Shown: positions 1 to 9,686 of the stretch, in pieces | Layout of the letters: the number at the start of each line of letters is the position of its first letter | Position numbering within the stretch: position 1 is the stretch's first letter | Assembly: GCA_026770575.1 (NCBI GenBank) | Contig: MU657256.1 | Coordinates: 28,002 to 92,001 of the forward strand | Direction: 5' to 3' | Source: Pelagophyceae sp. CCMP2097 | Lineage: Eukaryota > Sar > Pelagophyceae | DNA length: 64,000 nt | The notes under the pieces: model-generated | The model's input: the letters and a program-made list of their open reading frames with translations, nothing else | Told to the model about the DNA's origin: nothing | The model's database searches: none | Program-made: the position numbers and the translations under genes

Positions 1-819
1 AGACGCAAGGCGACTTTGTTTTTGGGCTCAAAGGTGCGTCTGCTTTGGCGCGTGAGAGAGCCTTGCTCTCACTCGCGCAGCTCCCACTCACATGGAAAAA
101 AAGGCTCGAAGGGTGGCTCGAAGACAACTGTCGCGAAAATTGACGCAGCGGTGGCTTCTCGAAGCGCGCGACGGGACGCCGAAAGCGAGACCGGGCGCCA
201 GCGCCACCTGCAAACCCTGTCCCAATTCGACGGCAGAGGACGCACTGGCAACGTCCTTGTTTGCACTGGAACAAACGGACGAAAGTCGGCGGGCGAGGGC
301 ACGCCTGTCAAAGAGGAATTGCTCTGGGTGACGCTGCCAGTGACCAACGAGTTTTTAGAACTTAACGGGTTTGTAGTTATTCGCCCCGAAAAGGGCGGAA
401 ACCAAAAAGTCGTGAAATGTTCTGCATACGTCGCCGTCAACCGCGACACCAACATGTGCATCGAAGTATAAATTTAATCAGTAAGAATGCGGCTGTTTAA
501 TCCCGCCTCCGTCGGAGTCTTGCACCGTGACCCCTCTTTCAAAGTTGCCGCAGACAACAAACGACCCTTTGGCAAGCCCCAACGCCATGCGTGAGAGCCC
601 CATATGGTACAATTTTAGAACCCATCATAGCCGCAGCAAGCCCCTGAAAGCCAAAATCAAACAGAGCGACGAGGAAGCTGGTACGGGGACGATTTCGGCT
701 ACCAACGCGCGAGGCGGAGGCAAGGTCATTTATCATCCACTTTCGCAAGGTCATTCTTAAAAGAAGCGGAGAGTTCTTCACAGAATTCAGCGCCCGGCCT
801 CGCAGCGCTCGGGGCACCC
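1..819. other. No confident gene; weak ORF at 16-471
   Basis: This stretch precedes the first promoter. A 151-codon plus-strand reading frame runs 16-471, but its first codon is not ATG, its composition is less GC-biased than neighbouring coding sequence, and no domain is recognised. It could be the 3' end of a gene lying upstream, or remnant repeat sequence. From 480 to 819 I see no convincing coding or RNA feature. Confidence 0.3.
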
Positions 820-829
820 TATATAAAAA
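820..829 (+). promoter_or_regulatory. TATA box of the GAF-domain gene
   Basis: TATATAAAAA in an otherwise GC-rich context, 113 bp upstream of the ATG at 933. The large GAF gene starts next on this strand, and a similar box sits at nearly the same distance before the gene at 9687. Confidence 0.6.
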
Positions 830-932
830 GAAGGTCACACACACGGTTTGTGCACGTGGGACTGCCAGTGGAGGTCGTCGTTGACTCGTCGGGGGTGCGC
901 GCGTCGGTGGCGCCGCGTCGCCTTTCGGGGCG

Positions 933-3900
933 ATGGTTCGCTCGCGGCCGTCGCGGCCTTCGATGCCGTCGCGGCCGTCGCTGATGTCGCAGCCGTCCGA
1001 AGGCTCCGCCCAAGACGCCGACGCCACGGTCCGGAAGCACAAGGAGAAGAGCGCGGTCGGGTCGTTCCGCAAGGCCAAGGGCTCGTTCCGCAAGCCCGGC
1101 GAGGCCAAGGGCCGGCCGCCGCAGCTCCGCAAGAACTCGCAGGACGAGGGCTCGCGGAAGCGCGTGGCCGTGGACAAGGTCGAGCGCCGGCGCAGCGAGG
1201 CGCGCATGCGCGGGCGCGAGGACAGCGAGATCATCCGCTGGGAGGTGGACGAGTCTTCGATAGAGGCGCCGACGTCGTCGCGGTTTGGCTCGGCGCGGGG
1301 TTTGGGCTCGATGCGAGGCTTGCAAGGAGTGCCCGAGCTCTCGCCCAACCAGTCGCGCGCGTCGTTCGACGAAGACGACGCGGCGCCGGGCGCGATGACG
1401 CCGGGCAGGCGCAAGCCGAGTCGCGCGAGCGAGGAGCGAAGGCGCGGGGAGCAGTATTTGGAAGCGCACCTGCAGCTCCAACTCGCTTCCGACGGCGGCA
1501 GCGTGATAGACACCGTCATGGCCGCCGTCTGCGAGCTTGCGCAGCAACAGCTCCACGTCGACATGGTGCGTCGGCCGGTGTCGTATTGGCGCGCACGGAG
1601 CAGCTGGACGCGGCGGTCCAAAACGGCCGCGTGCCGCTCGTCGGCGGTCCCGTCCGCGGTCCCGTCCGCGGGCCGCTCGCCGTCGCGGACCGTCCGAGAC
1701 ATCGCCTCGCGCTAGGTGACCATTTTTTTGTTCGCTGCCAAAAAGAACCAGCTCTGGTCTCGTTGGGGCACGGGCCTTCCGGAAGATGTCAGGACGGGCC
1801 GCGTCAGGCCGATCCGCATCCGAGCCGAGACGGGCATCGCGGGCCAGGCCTTTTCTCGAGGGTGCCTCATCAACGTGGCTGACGCGCACAAGGCGTCGTT
1901 CTTCAATTCGAAGATTGACCGGCAGACGGGCTACGTCACGCGGTCCGTCTTGGCCATCCCGCTCTTCCGCGACCGGCCCGGCGACGACGCCTCTGAATCG
2001 GGCGAGGCACCGTTGGGTATCGTCCAGTTTATCAACAAACTCGATATGGCCCCGGACTCGGACGACGAGGACGACGCGCCGCGCAAAAAGGCGACGCTGG
2101 GCCGCGCGCCGTCTCAACGGAAGAACGGCCTGGATGCCAAACCGCCTCGGCGCGACGTCCAGGAGGTGCAGGTGGGCCGCGGCGGCGGCGTGTCTGATGT
2201 GCTGAACGTGTGCCCGTTCTCGCGCAAGGACGAGGCCGTTGCCGCGGCGTTTGGCGACGTCGCCGCGCGGGCCATCTGGTCGGCCATCGACCACGACGAC
2301 GCCGTCGCTCGAAGAGCGCGCGACGATAAGGTTGCGGAGACGGCAAAGCGGGGAGCGCACTTTCAAGGCGAAGTCGACGACATCTTCGCCTTCTTCTCGC
2401 GCAGGCTCCTCCCGTCAAACGGCCGGTGCGTCTCCTTGCCGCACCGCAGTGGTCCCCAGCAGAGCTGTAGGTCGCCGGAGCACCAGCTTGCAGAAGAGGA
2501 GCTGCAGCTCCGGCGAGCCTTCCTCGCGACGTCGGTCCAGGCGCAGGTCCGAGGCTTGCTCGTGCGCAGCGGCGCCGCGTCGGCGGCGCGGCGCCACAAA
2601 CGCGTCGACTTGCGCAGCGCGGCCGCGGCTCGCGGCGCCGGGGCGGCCATGGACGCGGCGCTGGTCGAGATCAAAAGGCAGGTCCGCGCCGACGCCGATC
2701 GGGGGCGGCTTTTAGCGTTTGCGGAAGCCGTCGCCGCGGACGCCGTCTCGAAGGACGCCATGGCCGTCGCCAAGCGCGCTTCCTGGCTCAGCGACGTCGT
2801 GGCCGACTCCGGCGGCGACGAATCCATGCGCGAGTTAGACGCCGTGGTGGCCGCCCCAGCGCCCGGCGCCACGCTCCTGCGCAGCGGTATGCTCCTGGGG
2901 GGCGGCACGCTCCTGCGCGGCGGAAGCCCGCGTGCGAGCTTTCGCGGCGGCGTCGCGTTTGCGGACGGCGTCGCTTTTGCGGACGGCGGCGGCGCGGGCA
3001 CGCTCCTGGGCAGCACGGGTACGCTCCTGGGTAGGGGCGGCGCGGCGGCGGGTGGTGGCGCGGGTGCGTTTGGTGGCTTTCGCGGCCCCGCGCCACTGCG
3101 TCGGCGGCATTCGGTGCGCATCGTCTCCGACGCCGACACGGACGCGGCGGCGACGCGCATCACGACCGCCTGCCGTCGTTATATGGCCGCCCAGCGCGCG
3201 GCCAAGCTGCGGCGCTTCGAGCTAGCCAAGTCCCGGCAGAAGATGCACGTCGCACGGCTCCGAGGCAAGATGGCGGCCATCATCGCTTTGGGAGGCTTCG
3301 CGGCGCCAGAGTCGCCAAAACCGGGGCCGCGAGCGCGCGCGCCACTCGTGCGGAGAGACGCCATGGAGGTGCGCCGCGACACTGTGCCGTCGATCAACGG
3401 CGCGCCGTCGATGGCACGCGGCGGCACGCGGCGGTCCTTCTCGCCGGCCACCGGCCACCGCGCGGTGTCGGGCCTCATCCTCCGGTCGCCGCTCGAGCCA
3501 CCCCGCGCTTTGGCCGGCTCGCTGCTGGGCGACGTGGCGGACCGCGCAAGGAAGGGCTTCCTCGCAAAGTCGCCGCAAGAGCCGCCGCGGGCGTTGGACG
3601 ACGACGAGCGCCGAAGCAGCGCACAGATCTCGCGCACGCAGAGCGGCGCGAGCGCGACGGGCCTCGGCGCGCCTTCGCAGCGCTGGCGGCAGCCGCCGGC
3701 GGCGTCGCACCGCCACGGGGCCGACTCGGCGCAATGTCGGTGCGACGCGGCGCACCGCTCCCTCGTCGAGGCCGATTCCCACAGCCGCCTCAATCTCGAA
3801 GACGGCGACCGGCGGGACAGCTTCCAATCGACGGCGTCGCGACACCGATCGCGCGGCCCCTCGCGCACCAACTTGAGCAACGACGACGACGACGGCAGCT

Positions 3901-6608
3901 TCCACTCGACGGGGTCGCGCGGCCACAAGGCGCGCGGCCCCTCGCGCACCAACTTGAGCCACGACGGCGAGGGCAGCTTCCACTCGACGGGGTCGCGCCA
4001 AAAATCGCGCGTCGCCTCGCGCACCAACTTGAGCAACGACGGCGACGACGGCCGGGGGAGCTTCCAGAGCACCGGTTCGCGCCGCGTCCACTCGCGACTC
4101 AACCTGGGCCACGACGGCTCGCGCACCAGCCTGGGCTCGGACGACGGTCGGGAGAGCTTCCAGTCGACGGCGTCGCGCCACCGGCCGCGCGTCCACTCGC
4201 GCACCAACTTTGACGCGGACGACGACGGCGCGCGGCGTTCGTTCCAGGTCGGCGACCACGAAATCTTCCAGACCGCCCAGACGGCCGACCCGCGGCGCGA
4301 GAGCTTCCAGGCCGTCGCGGACTCGAGGCGCGAGAACTTCCAGAGCGCCGAGACGCAGCGGCGGCTGCGGCCGGCGTCGCACGCGCACTTGATCAGCGAC
4401 GTCATCGAGAGCGAGTTGGAAAGGCGCGAGTCCCTCACGAGCGCCGCGTCGGACAGGCACGTCTCGACTCGCAACCTCGTCGCCTCGAACAGAAACCTCG
4501 TCGCCGCCTCGAACCGCCAACTTGTCGACGACGCTTCGATGTTCCTCGGCGGCGACGTCGCAGACGTGTTCACGGAAGACGTCACAGACGTCTTCACACA
4601 CGTGCGCCGGGACAGCGCCGGGACGCCGCAGCTCCAGACCGCGGGCGACGCCACAGTCGTCTTTTCCGACGACGTCGCGGATGTTTTTACGCAAGAGCGC
4701 CGGGGCAGCACCGGGAAGCCGCTCGGTTCGGAGGCAGCGTCTCAGAAATTGAAGCGGTCGCAGAAATATCTCGACGGCGCGGACGAAAGCCGGCGCGACT
4801 CGTTCCAACGAGCGCCGTCTCGGCGCGCGTCGTTCGGGTCGGAGACCGCGTCGCAGCGCCACCTCGACACGGCGCCGCACGACGGCGGCGCGGACTTCGG
4901 CGAGCGGCGGGGCACGCTCGAGAGCGCGGCGTCGCACGGCGAGCGGCGGGGCACGCTCGAGAGCGCGGAGCCGCATCCGCGCCAGCCGTCGCCGCACCGG
5001 CCCGTCGTCGACGACGTGCCCGGGAATAGCCCCGAGGCGGACGCGGGGCGGCGCTGGTCCCGGGAGAAGGTTCAGCCGCCCTCGGCGGTGTCGTACATCC
5101 ACGTCGCGGCACCGCGCGTCTTTGTCGACGACAACCGCGGCCGCGACCGCGGGCGCGCGACGTTCCCTTCGCAGTTTGGGGACCCTTTTCAGAAGGTGGA
5201 TGAGGCTTTGCCCTTGCACGGCCCGCCGCGGACGTCGTTCGATTCGGTGGCGCCGCCGTTCCAGTCCCGCGCGCCGTCGTGGCGGTCGCCTAGGGCGCCT
5301 TCCGGCGCGTCGCCGTCCTTCGACTCTGCCGTGTCCTTTGACGGCGCGTTGGCCGCCATGGACCGCGGCTTTCTGGCAGAGTCGCCCTTCATGTCCGCCT
5401 CGCAGCAGATGCACCTGAAACACCATTTCAACTTTGGCGGCTACGAACCCCCCGTTCGGCCCGACAGCCGCGAAGACGTTGGCCCGCGCGCCGCGACGGC
5501 GACGCGGCCGTTCACGCTTGTGGAAAACCGTGCGGACGCGCGTCTGGAAATGACGCGCGTCCCCGGCGCCGAGCCGTTTTTGACGCTGCACACGGAGCAG
5601 CACGACGCGCTGCCGTTTGCGTCGCTGCGGCCGTCGTTTGAAAATTTTCCGAGGACCTCTGCCTCGCCGACCGCGCCGCTCTGGCGAGACAACACAGAGG
5701 TCCTCGCCGCGCCAGGGAGGCGGCACCGAATCCTCCGCCAGGCCGAAGGCGGCGGCGGCGACCTCGGCCTCGACGCTTCACCGCCGCCCGGGCCGCGGTG
5801 CGAGCGCGGGCCGCTGCACGCGCCGCGCGGCCCGGCTCGACCAGAGGCGGACGGCGCCTCGGACGAGCGGCGGCGGCTTTCGCCGCGGCTGCCGACGCGG
5901 CTGCCGTCGCCGCGGCTGCCGTCGCCGCGGCTACCTTCACCGCGGCTCTCGGCGTCGCGCGGCCGGCCGAGCGATTTGCCCGCGAAGCTGACTCGCGAGG
6001 AGCGCGCCGCCGCCGACGCGGCGCGCGCGCGGCGCCGCGACGCGCTCGCGGATATGCAGCACGACTTGGAGGCCGCCGCGGCGGGCCGCGCCGTCCTCGG
6101 GCAGCCGCGGAACATTGGCGCTATTGTCGCCGCGCACCGCTCACTCTTCGCCAGTTCGCCGCTCGACGATTCGTTCCCGCGGCCCGTCGACGCCAAGGCG
6201 GACGGCGAGGCGGCGAGGCTGCTGGCCGAAGTCCGAAGCCAAGATGAGACCGACGGCGTCCATCTCGCAGACGTTTGGCGCAACCCGTCGCTGCCGAGCC
6301 TCCATTTCGCTTTGGACCAACTCTCTTTGACGGCCCCGGTGCTCCACATGCCCTCGTGAGTGCTCCAACCGCTTCTCCGCCTTTGCCCACGGTGAAATAT
6401 TAGGCTCTGGAATTCAAAAGCGGGCTTCCAATCGCTCGCGCGGCCGCAGACGACGTTTGCGTCGTGCGTGACAGACGAGTCGACGGTGCTCTACGACCGC
6501 GCCAAGCGGCGCGTCGTCCGGCTGGTTGCGCAGCGCAACTACGCAGAGGCCAAGGCAGGCCAACTCGAGCTCCGCGGGCCAGGCGCGCTGCGGCGAGGGC
6601 GATTGTAG
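933..6608 (+). CDS. GAF-domain protein with long disordered Ser/Arg-rich repeat region
   Basis: Exons 933-1565, 1716-6355 and 6404-6608, about 1825 residues. Both introns (GTGCGT..CTAG and GTGAGT..TTAG) keep frame. The first splice joins the two halves of a GAF domain at about residues 185-325: a helix ending QLHVDM continues into VTIFLFAAKKNQLW, followed by IRAETGIAGQAF and the late FINK motif. GAF domains bind cyclic nucleotides or other small ligands, or mediate dimerisation. No phosphodiesterase, cyclase or kinase catalytic domain follows. The rest is low complexity, with an IQ-like basic stretch near residue 700, about six degenerate 25-30-residue repeats built on SFQSTxSR and SRTNLS (about 900-1050), a VADVFT repeat, and an LPSPR repeat near the end. 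An in-frame 45-bp segment, 2426-2470, could be a further intron. Function is unknown; a signalling scaffold is a guess. Confidence 0.75.
3770..4235 (+). repeat. Degenerate tandem repeats encoding SFQSTxSR/SRTNLS units
   Basis: About six imperfect copies, each roughly 75-90 bp, inside the GAF-domain gene. Each encodes an acidic linker, a serine block (SFQSTxSR or SFHSTGSR) and a basic serine block (SRTNLS). The RxxS spacing would suit basophilic kinases, which is inference. They lie in frame in the coding sequence. Confidence 0.7.
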
Positions 6609-6792
6609 CCACCGCGAATGTCGTATTAGAACCGTAACACACCTCACGTGCGTGCCCACTGCCATCGGGGGCGCCTCCTTCGTGCCGACGACGTCGAAGT
6701 TCGATGTGCAAGGTGAGGTCATCGCTGAAGGTTTCCGAAGACCTTGGTTTCCTGAAGGACTGACTCACCAAGGGTCACCTGAGCTCACTCCC

Positions 6793-7810
6793 ATGGCACT
6801 AGACGACTTCGAGTGGGCCGGCGCGCCGCTGTCGTCGGTGTACACGGTGGCTGCCGCGTCGCTGACCTACGTCGTCGTCGCAGTCGCCGCCAAGTTTAGA
6901 CGGCGTCCCGCCTCGCAAGCCTCGGTCCCGCACGACGCGCGGCCGCTAGGGCCTACTTCACCGGCGGCCCGAAGGTGCCCTCGGACAGCCCGTCGACGGG
7001 GCTCGCCGTGCACAATGCGATCCTCTGCCTCGCCTCGGCGGTGAGCCTATAGTCCTATCCGAAGATGGCGGGGGACGGACCGTGCGCCTGTGTTCGACGC
7101 GGCGCGTGCATCGGCAACGTAGGCAATGAGCATCGGCGCTGCGGCACCCACGCGCCGGCGTCCGCACTTGGCGGGGCCGTGGCCACGGGGCCGCGGGTTT
7201 TCACGCGTCGGGCGCAGGTCGAGGTCTACAAGCGGTATCACTTGGAGTCGAACCTCGACTTTTTCTTCTGCGAGCGCGAGGAGACGGTGGCGCGCGGCGC
7301 GCTCTTCTTCTGGGCATACATGTACTACCTTTCAAAGTACTACGAGTTGCTTGACACGGTACGCCCTCGGACCGACTCCGTTTGTGCCGGCACGTTTCTT
7401 CCTAGGCGCTGGCGTTCATCTGCCGCGGCTCGTCGCCAAAGTTCTTCGCCATGCACGTCTACCACCACGGGTGCGTCTTATGGATGGCCTGGGCCTACCT
7501 CGAGCACCGGCAGTCGTTGGCGTTTGGCGGCCTCATCGCCAACACGGCGACGCACGTCGTCATGTACGCGTACTACGCGCGGTCGGCGCTGAAGATGAAG
7601 ACGTGGTGGAAGAACTGGGTCACGACGACGCAAATCGTCCAGTTCATCTCGTCGTTCGTCCTCCTGGCCATCTCAGTGTCCTACGCCGTCTCGCGGCCCT
7701 GCGCCGGGACCAAGGCGCTCGCCGGCAACGCGGCGTTCAACGCCTCGCTCCTGTACATGTTCTTCGGCGTTCTGGCGACCAACACGGTCCCGCGGCCCAA
7801 AAAGAAGTAG
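6793..7810 (+). CDS. ELO-family very-long-chain/PUFA fatty-acid elongase
   Basis: Exons 6793-6893, 6950-7040, 7218-7358 and 7406-7810, 245 residues. ELO proteins are multi-span ER enzymes that condense malonyl-CoA with an acyl-CoA, the first step of fatty-acid elongation. The histidine box HVYHHG, which holds the catalytic HxxHH, lies early in exon 4. Upstream are the family blocks GLAVHNAILCLASA and a YMYYLSKYYELLDT segment, the usual K-x-x-E-x-x-D-T site. The C-terminus ends in a basic PRPKKK tail that may act as an ER-retention signal. The ATG at 6793 gives an N-terminal hydrophobic span. The first donor (GTTTAG) is unusual but is the only one that keeps phase. Slightly shorter than typical (about 270-300), so a small exon may have been missed near 7041-7217. 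Confidence 0.88.
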
Positions 7811-7955
7811 GAACCCCGAAAGGGACCTCTCGAGCGTCTGCGGAGCTCACAGACCGCCGAGCAAGGTGCACTCTGCGACGTAACTCAAACCATTTTGACG
7901 GCTCGAGCCCGCTTGTTCTGTCCCGGGGCCTCGCAAGCCCTGGCTTGCAGTATTG

Positions 7956-9365
7956 TTAACCTCTTCCGGCCGAGGCCGTCGCGCGGGCGCCGCGCGCGAC
8001 TTTGAGCTGCGCGTCGAGCATGGCGTTTGCGGCTCTATATAGCCGGACCTCTAGAGTGTTCTGCCGCTCGACCTCTTGCTGTTGGGATGCGTCGAGGGGC
8101 TTCTTGGCGACTTCGCCTTTCTGCACCACCTCATGTCGCCGGCCCGAAGCGTTTGCCGAATCGGCGCCGGCCGCGGTTTCGGTTTCGGGCATGGAGCAGC
8201 CGAGGTCGGTGACGCCGGCGAGCCACGGCTGGAAGAAGTTTAGGGCTTCCCTTGTCTCCGCGCACCGCTCGAAGACCCCAACAAAACACTGCTGCGAATG
8301 GTTCAGCGCCGCGGCGAGGCTGCGCAGGTCTTGCGCGTGCTGGGCGTGCGCGTCGAGGGCGTGCGCGTGCTGGGCGCGCGCGTCGACGCGGGCCGGGGTG
8401 CCCGGCGCGCATGCCGCGCTCCCGGGAAACGCGCGCGCCGTGAGGCTGCTAATCACGTCCTCGTCCCACCGCTCAAAGTCCGACAGGACGCGCAACGGCT
8501 CGTTGTTGCCTAGCAGCGGCATCTTGAGAACTTTCAACGAGTCGACTCTCCGAATTGTCCTTGCTCAGCACGGTGTCTCGGGAGGAGGCGCTCTTATTGG
8601 GCTCCGCTTTTTGTATACGACGCGGGCCCTTTGCAGCCCTCGTCCCAGTCGCTCCGCGCGCCGGCGAGCATGGCTTGGATCTGCGGCGCGGCGTAGTCGT
8701 GGAACGGCTTGTATTTCGACTGGTTCAGGCCGCCCTTTACGGTGATGAACCTGAAGTTCCAGCACGAGGCGACGCGGGAGACGGGCTCGCGGAAGATTGT
8801 GAGGCAATCAAAGCCGTTTTTGTAGGCTCGTTTTACGCCAGGCCAGTACAAGTGGCCGCCCAGCACCGACGGCGAGGGCCGGGCCGGCAAAGGGGCGGGC
8901 GGCGCGTACGTGCCGCAATCGACTCCGTCGAAGCATGGCATCCAAGAGCCGAGGCCCAGCGCGCTCGCGCGCGCTGCGAGCTGCGCCCTTAAAGCCGTGC
9001 CGCCCGTCTTGCGCTGGTGCCTGCGGGACCGCGTGGGGACGGCCCGATGGACGGCGCGGCGAAAGGTGCGGCGCCGCGTCAAAGGAGCAGACTTTTCGCC
9101 TCGGAGTTCTGCGCGTTCCCAGACGCCGCCAAAAGGGCATGAAGACAAAGGGCTGCTCCGGCGACGGCTGCTGCACGCGGCGTTTCGCCATTTTCAACCT
9201 CGCCTCTGGCGCGGCGTCGATGGCGGCTTGCGTCAGGCGGTCGGCCCAGACAGAGGTCTGGGAGGTCAGGCCCGTCTTCCGCCCCGAGGCACCCCCGCCG
9301 CACGCGGCATAGGCAAGCGCCCCGGACAGCATCCACACCAGCACAATCCCACGCACGCGAGGCAT
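7956..9365 (-). CDS. Type II membrane sulfotransferase
   Basis: Exons in coding order 9365-9127, 9020-8619 and 8547-7956, 410 residues. The N-terminus MPRVRGIVLVWMLSGALAYA is a signal anchor, as in Golgi carbohydrate sulfotransferases. The 5'-phosphosulfate-binding loop RKTGGTAL lies just after the first splice. The 3'-phosphate-binding motif REPVSRVASCW follows about 85 residues later. The last exon has NNEPLRVLSDF and FVGVFERCAETREALNFF, matching the usual C-terminal blocks of the PAPS-dependent carbohydrate/tyrosine group. Intron 1 (9126-9021) has a GC donor (GCGTCT); it is the only way I found to keep frame. Intron 2 (8618-8548) starts GTATAC. The acceptor substrate, perhaps a cell-wall or mucilage polysaccharide, cannot be told from sequence. 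It shares a 321-bp intergenic region with the divergent gene at 9687. Confidence 0.8.
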
Positions 9366-9686
9366 CGGCCGAGAGCCCCGCCGCCGCTCGAACAGACGCC
9401 CGGGCACCTGGCTCCACTCGCCTGCTGGCCAGCTGGCTCAACTTGGCTCGGCTTTCTCGAACTAGATCTTGTAATTTTCGTGCGGATCGCAAAATTAAGC
9501 TAACGCCAGTTGAATCTTTCAATAATTTAACTTCAGAAGCAAAAAATAAGTTTCTTAAAACACTTTTTATAAAAAGAGAGAGAGCCCATCTCTGGCTCTG
9601 GGAAGAAAATTCACGAGGAGAAGACCGCTTCGTCGCGCCGCGCCGTCGAGTTGGAGTGAACGCTGTCGCCCCGGCCCGCGGGCAGT
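9366..9686. promoter_or_regulatory. Divergent intergenic region with palindromic TATA element
   Basis: AT-rich 321-bp spacer between the sulfotransferase (minus) and the gene starting at 9687 (plus). It contains CTTTTTATAAAAAG, a perfect 14-bp palindrome at 9564-9577. This gives a TATA box readable on both strands, about 115 bp before the plus-strand ATG and about 200 bp from the minus-strand ATG. A GA-rich tract follows at once. Confidence 0.55.

Noticed and set aside
539..2366. Long minus-strand reading frames opposite the GAF gene
   Set aside because: High GC content leaves antisense frames open. They are Arg/Ala-rich with no domains, whereas the plus strand has a GAF domain and proper splices.
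2426..2470. A third intron in the GAF gene
   Set aside because: GTGCGT..TGTAG borders fit, but 45 bp is in frame, there is no stop and no homology to decide, so it was left as exon.
3222..5726. 834-codon minus frame
   Set aside because: Shadow of the GAF gene's repeat region; Arg-rich low complexity.
9366..9407. Sulfotransferase start further upstream at 9407
   Set aside because: The codon there is GTG; the ATG at 9365 gives a normal signal anchor.
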